A stretch of 64,000 bases of DNA from DASSSY01 sp035708205 (GTDB taxonomy: Bacteria; Bacteroidota; Bacteroidia; Chitinophagales; Chitinophagaceae), in NCBI GenBank assembly GCA_035708205.1, contig DASSSY010000004.1:124001-188000 (forward strand), written 5' to 3'. Position 1 is the first letter of the stretch, and every line of letters begins with the position of its first letter. Positions 27,447 to 36,047 of the stretch are shown here, piece after piece. The position numbers were made by a program, and so were the translations under genes. The notes below the pieces were generated by a model. That model searched no databases and was not told where the DNA came from. It saw nothing but the letters and a program-made list of their open reading frames with translations.

Positions 27447-28106
27447 ATGAATTCAAACAACGACAAAAAGAACCTGATTTATTGCTATGATACCTATTGT
27501 GGCTGGTGTTACGGGTTCCGCCCGGTCATGGAAAAAATAGCTACCGTATTCTCTGGGCAGCTCAATTTTGAGGTTCTTAGCGGTGGTATGGTTTTACCCG
27601 GGCAACCACAACCGATAAGCGTTACGGCGCCATTTATCCAGAAAGCCTATAAAACCGTTGAACAGCAAACCGGCGTCAGGTTTGGCAATGACTTTCTCTG
27701 GCATATCTTTCATGCCGGTGAAAGCGACTGGTTTCCCGATTCATTAAAACCGGCCATCGCTTTGTGCATCCTCAAAGAAAAAACCCCGGAAAAAGCGCTG
27801 GCATTTGCGTCCGACCTTCAATATGCCTTAAATTTTGAAGGTCGCGACCTTACGGATGACGAAGCTTACCGTCATTTGCTGCCAAAGTATAATCTTGACG
27901 AAACCGCATTTTACACCAAACTTCATGAGCCCGCTTATGAAGATAAGGCCCGGTATGATTTCTCCTTAGTTAAACAATTAAAGGTTTCCGGTTTTCCTAC
28001 TGTGTTTATTCAGGCTACGGACCAGAAATTCTATCTTGCCGCCCGTGGATATACCGATTACCAAACTTTAAAGACAAGGATCGATAACATCCTTGAACAG
28101 CTGTAA
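27447..28106 (+). CDS. DsbA-family thiol-disulfide oxidoreductase (FrnE-like)
   Basis: The 219-residue protein starts at ATG 27447 (MNSNNDKKNLIYCYDTYCGWCYGFRPVMEKI). The thioredoxin-fold active site is CGWC (YCGWCYGF), embedded in a DSBA-like domain with a helical insertion and the cis-proline segment KVSGFPTVFIQ. No signal peptide is present, so it is probably cytoplasmic like FrnE and 2-hydroxychromene-2-carboxylate isomerase relatives. The upstream in-frame ATG at 27414 would overlap the promoter box and is rejected. It faces mnmG across the parS-containing gap. Confidence 0.85.
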   Translation: MNSNNDKKNLIYCYDTYCGWCYGFRPVMEKIATVFSGQLNFEVLSGGMVLPGQPQPISVTAPFIQKAYKTVEQQTGVRFGNDFLWHIFHAGESDWFPDSLKPAIALCILKEKTPEKALAFASDLQYALNFEGRDLTDDEAYRHLLPKYNLDETAFYTKLHEPAYEDKARYDFSLVKQLKVSGFPTVFIQATDQKFYLAARGYTDYQTLKTRIDNILEQL

Positions 28107-28134
28107 CCCTTATTGGAACACTTTTAATAACAAA

Positions 28135-28158
28135 ATAATGTTCCACGTGGAACATTAT
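28135..28158. promoter_or_regulatory. parS centromere site (24-bp perfect palindrome)
   Basis: The core TGTTCCACGTGGAACA (28139-28154) is a perfect palindrome matching the bacterial parS consensus TGTTNCACGTGAAACA in its self-complementary form, the type I recall from pseudomonads. Symmetry extends 4 bp further on each side (ATAA/TTAT), giving 24 bp. ParB binds such sites near chromosome origins and spreads over them. It lies 86 nt before mnmG; in many bacteria gidA/mnmG and parAB are origin-proximal. Confidence 0.85.
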
Positions 28159-28217
28159 CCTTCACCACACGTATTGCAACAACCTATCGGCAATTCTTTA
28201 AAGCCGCATAGGTTTCG

Positions 28218-28225
28218 TAACTTTG
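28218..28225 (+). promoter_or_regulatory. -7 promoter box of mnmG
   Basis: TAACTTTG matches TAnnTTTG exactly and lies 19 nt before ATG 28245, and about 60 nt downstream of the parS palindrome. Confidence 0.5.
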
Positions 28226-28244
28226 CAACGCAAAAAAATCAGTT

Positions 28245-30113
28245 ATGTTTCAGGAATATGATGTCATAGTCGTGGGTGCAGGCCATGCGGGATGTGAAGC
28301 GGCAGCGGCGGCGGCCAATATGGGCAGCAAGGTTTTACTAATCACCATGAATATGCAGACTATTGCCCAAATGAGCTGTAACCCGGCGATGGGTGGTATC
28401 GGCAAAGGACAAATTGTCCGGGAAATTGATGCCATGGGTGGCTACAGCGGCATTGTCAGTGACAAAAGCATGATCCAGTTCAGGATGCTTAACCGTTCCA
28501 AAGGGCCGGCCATGTGGAGCCCCAGAACTCAAAATGATAGAATGTTATTCGCTCTGACCTGGCGTGAATTACTGGAGCAAACATTCAATATTGATTTTTG
28601 GCAGGATATGGTCAAAGGCCTGGTGGTTTCACGTGGAACAATTAAGGGCGTTGTCACCGGAATGGGTCTGGAAATTAGAGCTAAAGCAGTGGTCTTAACC
28701 AACGGAACTTTTTTAAATGGCGTCATTCACGTCGGTGAAAAACAATTTGGCGGTGGCCGGATGGGTGAAAACAAAGCCACCGGGATTACCGAACAATTGG
28801 TTGAATTAGGTTTCACATCCAGCCGATTAAAAACCGGGACCCCCCCCCGGATAGACGGCCGCAGCCTGAACTATTCCAGGATGCAAATCCAGAAAGGCGA
28901 CGAAGAAATAACCGGCTTTTCTTATAAAAATATTGAGAGAATAAAATCCGAACAGCAACGCCATTGCTGGATAACCTATACTTCAACCGAAGTCCACGAT
29001 ATCCTAAAAACCGGCTTTGACCGTTCGCCAATGTTTCAGGGCAGGATCCATGGCACCGGGCCAAGATACTGCCCCAGTATTGAGGATAAAATTAATCGCT
29101 TTGCAGATAAAGACCGGCACCAGATTTTCGTGGAACCGGAAGGATGGAACACGGTAGAAATTTATGTCAACGGCTTCAGTACTTCCCTTCCCGAAGACGT
29201 CCAATATAAAGCCTTACAAAGGGTACCGGGTTTTGAAAACTGTAAATTTTTCCGTCCCGGCTATGCCATAGAGTATGATTATTTTCCGCCAACCCAATTA
29301 CAATATACACTCGAAACCAAGCTCATTAAAAGCTTATTTTTCGCCGGACAGATCAATGGTACCACCGGCTATGAGGAGGCGGCATGCCAGGGCTTGATTG
29401 CCGGCATTAACGCTCATCAGAACGCACAGGAAAAAGAACCTTTTGTGCTCAAACGCAATGAAGCTTATATCGGCGTATTGATTGACGATTTGATCAATAA
29501 AGGTACCGAAGAGCCTTACCGCATGTTCACCAGCCGGGCCGAATTCAGAACTTCCATGCGTCAGGATAATGCCGATTTACGCCTGACCGAAAAAAGCTAT
29601 GCCCTAGGTTTGGCAAAAGACGACCGTCTGGAACAGGTACTTGAAAAAGAAAATATTGTTCATGATTTAAAAAAATTCCTTTCCGAAGCTTCCGTGGTAC
29701 CGGAAGAAATAAACGGATATTTGGAAAAAAACGGAAAAACCACCCTAAAAGAGCGTCAAAAACTTCAAAAACTGCTTCTAAGGCCTGAGATTTCCCTAAA
29801 TGATTTAGCGCTTAGTATTCCTACGGTACAGGAAAAACTCAAAACTTTAAATTCAGGAGAAATAGAACAAGCAGAAATACAAATAAAATATCAGGTTTAC
29901 TTAGAAAAAGAAAAAGAATTGGTTCAGAAAATGAATCAAATGGATGAGTTGAAGATCCCGGAAAACTTTCAGTATGATAAACTTACTGCTTTAAGTACGG
30001 AAGCCCGGCAAAAATTATCCCAAATTCGTCCGCTTACACTTGGACAGGCCGGGAGAATTTCCGGCGTCAATCCCAGCGATATTCAAATCCTGATGGTTTA
30101 CATGGGCCGCTAA
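28245..30113 (+). CDS. mnmG: tRNA uridine-5-carboxymethylaminomethyl modification enzyme MnmG (GidA)
   Basis: A 622-residue flavoprotein that works with the GTPase MnmE to make cmnm5U34 in tRNAs. The N-terminal FAD dinucleotide fold is VVGAGHAGCEAAAAAANMG. CNPAMGGIGKGQIVREIDAMGG is the family signature containing the catalytic Cys, and GTFLNGVIHVGEKQFGGGRMGE and FFAGQINGTTGYEEAACQGLIAGINA are also conserved. The helical C-terminus includes YRMFTSRAEFR and RISGVNPSDIQILMVY. Length is standard. The coding sequence holds a second parS-like site at 28625-28640. It is a + strand gene left of the proposed origin. Confidence 0.97.
   Translation: MFQEYDVIVVGAGHAGCEAAAAAANMGSKVLLITMNMQTIAQMSCNPAMGGIGKGQIVREIDAMGGYSGIVSDKSMIQFRMLNRSKGPAMWSPRTQNDRMLFALTWRELLEQTFNIDFWQDMVKGLVVSRGTIKGVVTGMGLEIRAKAVVLTNGTFLNGVIHVGEKQFGGGRMGENKATGITEQLVELGFTSSRLKTGTPPRIDGRSLNYSRMQIQKGDEEITGFSYKNIERIKSEQQRHCWITYTSTEVHDILKTGFDRSPMFQGRIHGTGPRYCPSIEDKINRFADKDRHQIFVEPEGWNTVEIYVNGFSTSLPEDVQYKALQRVPGFENCKFFRPGYAIEYDYFPPTQLQYTLETKLIKSLFFAGQINGTTGYEEAACQGLIAGINAHQNAQEKEPFVLKRNEAYIGVLIDDLINKGTEEPYRMFTSRAEFRTSMRQDNADLRLTEKSYALGLAKDDRLEQVLEKENIVHDLKKFLSEASVVPEEINGYLEKNGKTTLKERQKLQKLLLRPEISLNDLALSIPTVQEKLKTLNSGEIEQAEIQIKYQVYLEKEKELVQKMNQMDELKIPENFQYDKLTALSTEARQKLSQIRPLTLGQAGRISGVNPSDIQILMVYMGR
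28625..28640. promoter_or_regulatory. Second parS-like site inside mnmG
   Basis: GGTTTCACGTGGAACA matches TGTTTCACGTGAAACA at 14 of 16 positions and shares the CACGTG centre and both GTT/AAC arms. It is 470 nt from the perfect palindrome. An intragenic location is common for parS sites. Confidence 0.65.
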
Positions 30114-30171
30114 GTATTTTTGAAAGCTTAAAAAACCTATACCTGGCCTTATACCATAGCAGTTGCCAAAA

Positions 30172-30618
30172 ATGCATGGGCTGCGGATTGACACTCTTAC
30201 CGCAAACATTATATTTCAAAATCGCACAAACGGCCGGATAATTACGGATAGTAATTACCTATCTAAAATAAGAATTTATTATTATGAAAATGGATATGAA
30301 ATAGATGATCGCAATGCTATAGACCCCGGCAATCTTACTATTCATGACGAGCACACTTTGACATCTCTTCGCGATTCCGGTCTTTTCACTTCTTATTTCA
30401 TACCCGAAATAAGCGCAGAAAAGCACCAATATTGCTATTTTGAATTTCCGGGCGGCAGTATCGATACCTTATGGCTAAATGCCGAAAAAGTTACCGATGA
30501 AGAAGATAGCCGAGAGTCCTGTGGTTGCAACACACCCATCAGAGCTATCAAATTTAATCAACGGATACCGGAAAAGCTGAAAGATAATAAAAAATATATA
30601 AAATTATTATATTTTTAA
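30172..30618 (+). CDS. Hypothetical protein, possibly missing its N-terminus
   Basis: A 148-residue frame from ATG 30172 (a TTG at 30163 is in frame). No family is recognised. It is rich in Tyr, Ile and Asn (IRIYYYENGYEIDDRN), has a GCNTP cysteine pair near the end and finishes with IPEKLKDNKKYIKLLYF. The body looks like the mature part of an exported Bacteroidota lipoprotein, yet no signal peptide is present. Another frame just upstream reads ALYHSSCQKCMGCG, so a 5' frameshift or truncation is possible. It converges on the SIMPL gene with 8 nt between stops. Confidence 0.5.
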   Translation: MHGLRIDTLTANIIFQNRTNGRIITDSNYLSKIRIYYYENGYEIDDRNAIDPGNLTIHDEHTLTSLRDSGLFTSYFIPEISAEKHQYCYFEFPGGSIDTLWLNAEKVTDEEDSRESCGCNTPIRAIKFNQRIPEKLKDNKKYIKLLYF

Positions 30619-30626
30619 TAAATAAT

Positions 30627-31358
30627 TTATTTAACTTCAAACGACATTTTTACAGTTATAGAAGCCGTTTTCTCTTTGCTATCCGTATTAAATGCCCCGC
30701 CCCAGGAATAAGACTCATTACTGTATTGGCCGATAATCTGGAAAACACCCATATCCGCGCTTTTCAAGGTACCTAGGGATTGCCCGGAATTTTTGGCGAT
30801 TGTTTCAGCTCTCTGACGGCCATCCGCTGCCGCCTTCGACAACAGGTCAATTTTCAAATCCGCCAGCTTGGTATAATAATAAGCCGGCGCATTGGAATTA
30901 AACGCTACGCCCGACTGAATCAAGCCGGTAATTTCTCTGGACACTTTTTCCACATTGTCAATATCCTTAGACCGTACTTTAATACTTTGAGTTAACGTAT
31001 AACCCGTAAATACCGAACCTGTTATCCGGCCTTCATTATCATATTTATTGTCAAAGTCCTTAGAAATATTAACGGCGTCAAAAATAACTTCATTCATATT
31101 GATGCCTTTCGATTGTAAGAACTGCCGAACCTTTTGCTCATCAACCTTCAGATCTGAAAAAGCTTTCTCCAGGCTTTCAGCTTTCCGGGAATAGCTGCCG
31201 GTCCAGACAATCAGGTTACTGCTGAAATTAATTTCAGCACCACCATTCACCTCAATAGCCTGCTGCTGGCGGTATTTATATTTATAAGCTCCTCCCAGGA
31301 CAAGGGCCGCCGCAATAATCGTGATACCGATAATAACTGATGGCAAAATGTTTTTCAT
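30627..31358 (-). CDS. SIMPL (DUF541) domain protein
   Basis: The 243-residue protein starts at ATG 31358 (MKNILPSVIIGITIIAAALVLGGAY); upstream in-frame starts add an unlikely extra hydrophobic leader. One N-terminal TM anchor is followed by a periplasmic SIMPL domain: EVNGGAEINFSSNLIVWTGSYSRKAESLEKAFSDLKVDEQKVRQFLQSKGI, then YTLTQSIKVRSKDIDNVEKVSREITGLIQSGV, and the late KSADMGVFQI. SIMPL proteins are periplasmic and of unsettled function, with links to oxidative stress and membrane integrity in E. coli YggE. It is the last leftward gene before the proposed origin. Confidence 0.85.
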   Translation of the reverse strand: MKNILPSVIIGITIIAAALVLGGAYKYKYRQQQAIEVNGGAEINFSSNLIVWTGSYSRKAESLEKAFSDLKVDEQKVRQFLQSKGINMNEVIFDAVNISKDFDNKYDNEGRITGSVFTGYTLTQSIKVRSKDIDNVEKVSREITGLIQSGVAFNSNAPAYYYTKLADLKIDLLSKAAADGRQRAETIAKNSGQSLGTLKSADMGVFQIIGQYSNESYSWGGAFNTDSKEKTASITVKMSFEVK

Positions 31359-31675
31359 GACCACGGATTTAAATAAAGAATAGCCAAATATAATAAACAA
31401 GTCTGAATACAAGAAAAAAACGATAACAATTCTACACAAGAACAAGGATTACCGGGTGGAAAACCGTTTAAAACCAGGCGGAAAACCTCTCGGGAATTGC
31501 GGAAACCTAAAACGGCCGGAGCTCCGGTTACAATTGTTCAGGTAAAATTAACCCGCTAACCCACGAAAATCCGCAACAAGTTACCAACAAACTTTTCCGC
31601 AAAGTGCGAATCCACTAATCCACCCAGCGCCCGCCGAAAACAACATTATTCAATAGAAAACCTTGCTGAGAGCAA

Positions 31676-31684
31676 TGTGGATAA
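31676..31684 (-). promoter_or_regulatory. Consensus DnaA box
   Basis: On the minus strand this reads TTATCCACA, the strict high-affinity DnaA box. It is the best of several DnaA-box-like sites in the gene-free region. Confidence 0.65.
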
Positions 31685-31742
31685 CCGTAGACAATCATTG
31701 GAATAACCACAATTCCGGGATTATGAAAAACTTATTATCCCC

Positions 31743-31767
31743 TAATCCACATCCCTAATAATAGTAA
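31743..31767 (+). promoter_or_regulatory. DnaA-box, C-rich step and DnaA-trio-like element
   Basis: TAATCCACA (one mismatch from a DnaA box) is followed by TCCC and four trinucleotides TAA-TAA-TAG-TAA. This order (box, GC-rich step, trios of the TAR type, AT-rich tract) is that of the basal unwinding element described for B. subtilis and other bacteria. Confidence 0.45.
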
Positions 31768-31857
31768 GTTCTTTTTTCAAAATTAAATTATTAAAGATTA
31801 AGCATGTGGATTTCTCAGCCAATTTCGTTTAGAGATGATTTTTACCGTAAAAGATTT

Positions 31858-31865
31858 TATTTTTG
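31858..31865 (+). promoter_or_regulatory. -7 box 4 nt before the double ABC ATPase start
   Basis: TATTTTTG matches TAnnTTTG exactly and ends 4 nt before ATG 31870, implying a leaderless transcript. This also argues against the longer upstream start at 31804. Confidence 0.45.
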
Positions 31866-31869
31866 GAAA

Positions 31870-33423
31870 ATGATAAAGGGATCAATTGTTCTTAATGTCC
31901 GGGAGTTGTCCGTTATATTTCCGGGACCACCTGAATTTCCTGCGGTCTGTTCCTTATCTTTTCAAATAAAAAGCGGAGAAACCCTTGCCCTGGTAGGCCA
32001 ATCGGGTTCTGGAAAATCGGTCAGTTCCTTGGCCATTATGGGTTTATTGCCCGTGACCGCTAAAATTTCGGGGCATATTGATCTCGGTGGCCATAAAAAC
32101 ATTAATCATCTAGACAACAGGGCCCTGTGCCGCTTACGGGGAAAAGAAATGGCTATGGTTTTCCAAGAGCCGATGAGTGCATTAAATCCGGTAAAATCAA
32201 TTGGTTATCAATTAGTTGAAAGTATAAGAGTTCATCAGGATATTTCTTATTCCGAAGCACGCAAGCAGGCTATCGATTGGATGGATAAGGTGAAGTTGCC
32301 CGACCCGGTAAGGTTATTCAAACGTTTTCCGCATCAGTTGTCCGGTGGTCAGAAACAAAGGGTGATGATTGCTATGGCCATGTGTAATCATCCTAAATTA
32401 CTGATTGCCGACGAGCCGACAACGGCATTGGATGTCACCGTTCAAAAAGAAGTGATAGACCTGATGCTGCAATTGCAAAAGGAGTTCGGTATCGCCTTAT
32501 TATTCATCACACATGATTTGAATTTAGCGAGAACCATTGCTGATGATTTCCTGATTATGGAGAATGGGAAGGTTATCCATAATATGATGTCCTTTGCCAT
32601 GCCTTCCAGAACCGAGAAAGAAATTTCTCTTGACAAACCGGCTTTACTGGAAGTCAGGAACCTGAGCGTGGTTTATGAAGGGGAAAAGAAATTATTTCAA
32701 AAGCAAAGGCCGGAGTTCAGGGCCGTTAGTGATGTCAGCTTTAAAATTTTTCCTGGTGAAACTTTGGGGCTGGTCGGTGAATCGGGCTGTGGAAAAAGCA
32801 CGCTGAGCAAGGCGTTGCTGGGATTACAGCCGGTTTCTGGTGGCCGCATATTTTTTCAGAATAAGGATCTTACCCGTTTGAGTAACCGGGAATGGCGAAA
32901 ACTCAGGCGGGACATTCAAATCATTTTTCAGGATCCTTTCGCTTCGTTGAACCCAAGGATAAAGGTTGGTGATGCACTAAAGGAACCCATGTGGGTACAT
33001 CACATTTTCGCCCAAAAAGATTTGGAAAAGCAAATGGAAGATCTTCTGGAATTAGTGCAGATGCCACGGTCTGCTAAGGATAAGTATCCTCATGAATTTT
33101 CGGGTGGCCAGCGCCAGAGAATTTGTATTGCCCGTGCTTTGGCTTTACAACCCAGGTTAGTCATTTGTGATGAGAGCGTTTCCGCCCTGGATGTCAAGAT
33201 TCAGGCGCAGATCTTGAAGCTTTTAAGGGAATTACAGGAGCAAAAGCAGTTGACCTACCTGTTTATTACTCATGATTTGCATGTGGTACGCGCTGTTAGT
33301 GATCGTATCTTGGTTATGCGGAAAGGAAGTATTGTTGAGCAGGGTGATACTGAAAGCATTATGGTCCGGCCTCGAAACGAATATACTAAAAGGCTTTTGG
33401 CCGCTATTCCTAAGCCGGCGTAA
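31870..33423 (+). CDS. Fused two-domain ABC ATPase, oligopeptide/nickel type (DppDF/YejF-like)
   Basis: The 517-residue protein carries two complete nucleotide-binding domains in tandem. The first has Walker A GQSGSGKS (residues 43-50), FQEPMSALNPVKSIGYQL, LSGGQKQR (157-164), DEPTTALD and ITHDL. The second has Walker A GESGCGKS (303-310), FQDPFASLNPR, FSGGQRQRICIARAL, CDESVSALD and ITHDLHVV. The FQEP/FQDP-LNP motifs are typical of peptide-type importers, where DppD and DppF are usually separate; the fused form resembles YejF. No permease or binding-protein gene is adjacent. ATG 31870 is preferred over 31804, whose extra 22 residues are atypical and lie in the DnaA-box region. Confidence 0.9.
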   Translation: MIKGSIVLNVRELSVIFPGPPEFPAVCSLSFQIKSGETLALVGQSGSGKSVSSLAIMGLLPVTAKISGHIDLGGHKNINHLDNRALCRLRGKEMAMVFQEPMSALNPVKSIGYQLVESIRVHQDISYSEARKQAIDWMDKVKLPDPVRLFKRFPHQLSGGQKQRVMIAMAMCNHPKLLIADEPTTALDVTVQKEVIDLMLQLQKEFGIALLFITHDLNLARTIADDFLIMENGKVIHNMMSFAMPSRTEKEISLDKPALLEVRNLSVVYEGEKKLFQKQRPEFRAVSDVSFKIFPGETLGLVGESGCGKSTLSKALLGLQPVSGGRIFFQNKDLTRLSNREWRKLRRDIQIIFQDPFASLNPRIKVGDALKEPMWVHHIFAQKDLEKQMEDLLELVQMPRSAKDKYPHEFSGGQRQRICIARALALQPRLVICDESVSALDVKIQAQILKLLRELQEQKQLTYLFITHDLHVVRAVSDRILVMRKGSIVEQGDTESIMVRPRNEYTKRLLAAIPKPA

Positions 33424-33465
33424 TTTTATTGTTGAGTAATAATTTGCATTCATTATCTAAAAAGG

Positions 33466-33473
33466 TATTTTTG
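33466..33473 (+). promoter_or_regulatory. -7 promoter box of the YfhO gene
   Basis: TATTTTTG is an exact TAnnTTTG match, 28 nt before ATG 33502. Confidence 0.45.
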
Positions 33474-33501
33474 TCCGGTATAAAATAATATAGCTAGAAC
33501 T

Positions 33502-36042
33502 ATGGCTAATATCCAGAAATCAAAGGGAAAAAAGAGAAGCTTTTTGCCTCATGTGCTTATTATCGGCATATTTTTAATTATCAGTTGTGCGTTTTGCTAT
33601 CCCGCGTTTCAGGGAAAGGTCATGCACCAGGGTGATTTTTTTAACTGGCGGTATATGGCGCAGCAAACGATGCAGTATCATGAAGCGACCGGGCAAAATG
33701 CCTTTTGGATGAACAGCGCATTCAGTGGTTTTCCGTCGGTAATGGTCAACACTTACACGCATTCCAATTGGTTTGCGGGTTTGGGCAGTATACTCATTTT
33801 TCAGGACTTTGGCCATCCCAACAATCCGGCACCCTATTTGTTCTGGGCTATGGTTTGCTTTTATATTTTAATGTTGGCGCTCAGAGCTAATAAATGGCTG
33901 GGCTTGATTGGCGCGATCGCCTTTGCTTTCTCATCTTATAACCCTATTATTATTGCTGCGGGGCATACCACTAAAATGTTGGACATTGCTTATCTGCCAG
34001 CGGTTTTGGCGGGTGTTTTGTGGGTTTACCGTGGAAAATACTGGCTGGGCGGTATTATTGCCGCGTTGTTTTTGGCACTGTTTTTTAACGCAGGACATTA
34101 CCAGATCATCTATTATGGAGCGATTTTGATCGGCATTATCGTGGTTGCTCAATTGGTATTGCTATCTAAAAACGGCCAGTTCAAAACCTGGCTGAAAAGC
34201 TCACTTATACTTTTGGTTATCGCCGGACTGGCAGGTGCTACGAAAGCGATAAACATTATTCCCAGTCAGAAATATAATCCCTATACTATTCGTGGCGGGA
34301 ACAGTGAGCTGACCGGGGAGATGCACAGTAAAAGCGGCGGATTGGATAAGGATTACGCGTTCCAGTGGAGCAATGGCGTCGGTGAAACCTTATGCCTCTT
34401 AGTGCCGAACTTATATGGCGGCGCTTCCGGCGAAGATATCGGTGCGGATTCTCATTACGGAAAAACATTGAGCTCATTGGGTGTGGCACCTCAGCAGGTT
34501 GACCAGATGACAGCGCAGGCACCTTTATATTGGGGACCGCAGCCGTTTTTATCCGGCCCGGTATATTTCGGCGCTATCATTTGCCTATTGACTATTTTAG
34601 CTTTATTCGTTATCAAAAGCCCGATGAGATGGTGGTTAGCCGGTGCGGCGATATTTTTTATTGTTCTATCCACAGGTAACAACTTATCGATGGTAAATTA
34701 TTTCCTGTTTGATCATTTCCCCCTGTTGAATAAATTCAGAACGCCCAGTATGGCGCTTTCCGCGGCTTCCGTCATTTTTCCCTTGCTGGGCATTTGGGCG
34801 CTGAAGGATGTTTTTAAAGAAAAGATATCAAAGGAGGAGCTGTTGAAAAAATTGAAATGGTCATTTTATATCGTCGGTGGTTTATGTGTTCTGATTTTGT
34901 TGTGCACTTACATGACGATGGATTTTAAGGCCGCATCCGATGCGCAGATTTTACAAATGGCGGGAAATAATACCGGTGTCGGGCAGCAGCTGGTTAATGC
35001 CATTCACGCGGACAGGGCTTCGGCCGCACGTTCTGACGCTTTCCGCAGTTTGGTTTTTATATTGTTAAGTGCCGGTGTTTTATGGGCTTTCGCTAAAGGA
35101 AAGCTCAGGAAGGAAATGGCGATCGCTGGCATGGGCCTGTTGATTTGTATGGATGAAATTCCAGTGGCGCACCGCTACCTGAACGATAATAATTTTATCG
35201 AGGAATACCAGTACGACCAGCAATTCCAGCCCAGCGCTGCTGATCTGGAGATAATGAAGGATAAAGATCCCGCTTATCGGGTCATGAACCTGACCACCAG
35301 TACTTTTAACGATGCCAGGACCAGCTATTTCCATAATTCGATCGGTGGTTATCACCCGGCCAAACTGGAAATATACCAGGAACTGATTGAAAATCAGATC
35401 GGAAAATTAAACAGTTCTGTACTCGATATGCTCAACACCAGGTACCTGATCGTACCCGGTGCGCAGGGTCAGCCAATGGTCAGGCGAAATCCAAATGCCT
35501 GCGGTGCCGCCTGGTTTGTGTCGGATATTAAATGGGCGGCTGATGCCCGCCAGGCGATGGATGCTTTAAACGCGCCTTCTTTGCAGGATCCGAAGAATTC
35601 GGTTAAAAACAGTTTTCAGCCTTTAAGAACGGCTGTTTTGCGCGATTCACTGAAACATTACTTTACCGGTTTCGTGTTTGGGAAAGATTCTGCCGCTTCC
35701 ATTGTGGTGAAAAAATATAGCCCGGATACGTTGGTATATGAAACTAACAATTCCGAGAATGGCTTGGCCGTATTTTCGGAAATTTATTATCCAGAAGGAT
35801 GGACCGCTACTATTGACGGTAAGAAAGCGCATATATTGCGAACGGATTTTGCGCTGAGGGCCTTAATGATACCCGCCGGAAAGCATAAGGTGGAATTCAC
35901 CTTTACCCTGCCGGGATTTGCGGAAGGCGAAACCATAAGCTATATGGGAAGTATCCTGCTGACATTGTTCATCCTTACGGGAATTGTCGTGCTGGTTTTA
36001 AAATTTAGGAAAGAGGAAGGAACGGAACAGTCGGAAAAATAA
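33502..36042 (+). CDS. YfhO-family membrane protein (GT-C-like)
   Basis: An 846-residue protein. A basic N-terminus is followed by many TM helices (VLIIGIFLIISCAFCYPAF, LFWAMVCFYILMLAL, LIGAIAFAFSSYNPIIIAAGH, IIYYGAILIGIIVV and others), a soluble region at about 560-800 and a last TM helix near the C-terminus. The early HQGDFFNWRYM loop and the late ENGLAVFSEIYYPEGWTATIDGKKAHILRTDFALRALMIPAGKHKVEFTF are the YfhO (PF09586) hallmarks. The family resembles GT-C glycosyltransferases using polyprenyl-linked sugars; in Gram-positive relatives YfhO adds sugars to teichoic acid. The sugar and acceptor here are unknown. It is followed after 5 nt by a formyltransferase gene, so the two are co-transcribed. 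Confidence 0.88.
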   Translation: MANIQKSKGKKRSFLPHVLIIGIFLIISCAFCYPAFQGKVMHQGDFFNWRYMAQQTMQYHEATGQNAFWMNSAFSGFPSVMVNTYTHSNWFAGLGSILIFQDFGHPNNPAPYLFWAMVCFYILMLALRANKWLGLIGAIAFAFSSYNPIIIAAGHTTKMLDIAYLPAVLAGVLWVYRGKYWLGGIIAALFLALFFNAGHYQIIYYGAILIGIIVVAQLVLLSKNGQFKTWLKSSLILLVIAGLAGATKAINIIPSQKYNPYTIRGGNSELTGEMHSKSGGLDKDYAFQWSNGVGETLCLLVPNLYGGASGEDIGADSHYGKTLSSLGVAPQQVDQMTAQAPLYWGPQPFLSGPVYFGAIICLLTILALFVIKSPMRWWLAGAAIFFIVLSTGNNLSMVNYFLFDHFPLLNKFRTPSMALSAASVIFPLLGIWALKDVFKEKISKEELLKKLKWSFYIVGGLCVLILLCTYMTMDFKAASDAQILQMAGNNTGVGQQLVNAIHADRASAARSDAFRSLVFILLSAGVLWAFAKGKLRKEMAIAGMGLLICMDEIPVAHRYLNDNNFIEEYQYDQQFQPSAADLEIMKDKDPAYRVMNLTTSTFNDARTSYFHNSIGGYHPAKLEIYQELIENQIGKLNSSVLDMLNTRYLIVPGAQGQPMVRRNPNACGAAWFVSDIKWAADARQAMDALNAPSLQDPKNSVKNSFQPLRTAVLRDSLKHYFTGFVFGKDSAASIVVKKYSPDTLVYETNNSENGLAVFSEIYYPEGWTATIDGKKAHILRTDFALRALMIPAGKHKVEFTFTLPGFAEGETISYMGSILLTLFILTGIVVLVLKFRKEEGTEQSEK

Positions 36043-36047
36043 GATTA

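Larger units (their letters stand above)
31359..31869. other. Candidate chromosomal replication origin (oriC), 511-nt gene-free region
   Basis: No gene is present between the diverging SIMPL and ABC ATPase genes. DnaA-box-like 9-mers are a perfect TTATCCACA on the minus strand (31676-31684), TAATCCACA (31743-31751), ATAACCACA (31703-31711), AAATCCACA on the minus strand (31805-31813) and tandem AATCCAC cores at 31609-31615 and 31617-31623. The box at 31743 is followed by a short C-rich step (31752-31755), a DnaA-trio-like run TAATAATAGTAA (31756-31767) and a very AT-rich tract to about 31803. A 12-bp palindrome CCGGAGCTCCGG lies at 31516-31527. Gene polarity and G/C bias change across this region, and parS sites lie 3.0-3.7 kb away. 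Confidence 0.65.

Noticed and set aside
31804..31869. Longer start for the double ABC ATPase
   Set aside because: The extra 22 residues are not typical for the family, overlap a DnaA-box-like site and would place the -7 box inside the gene.
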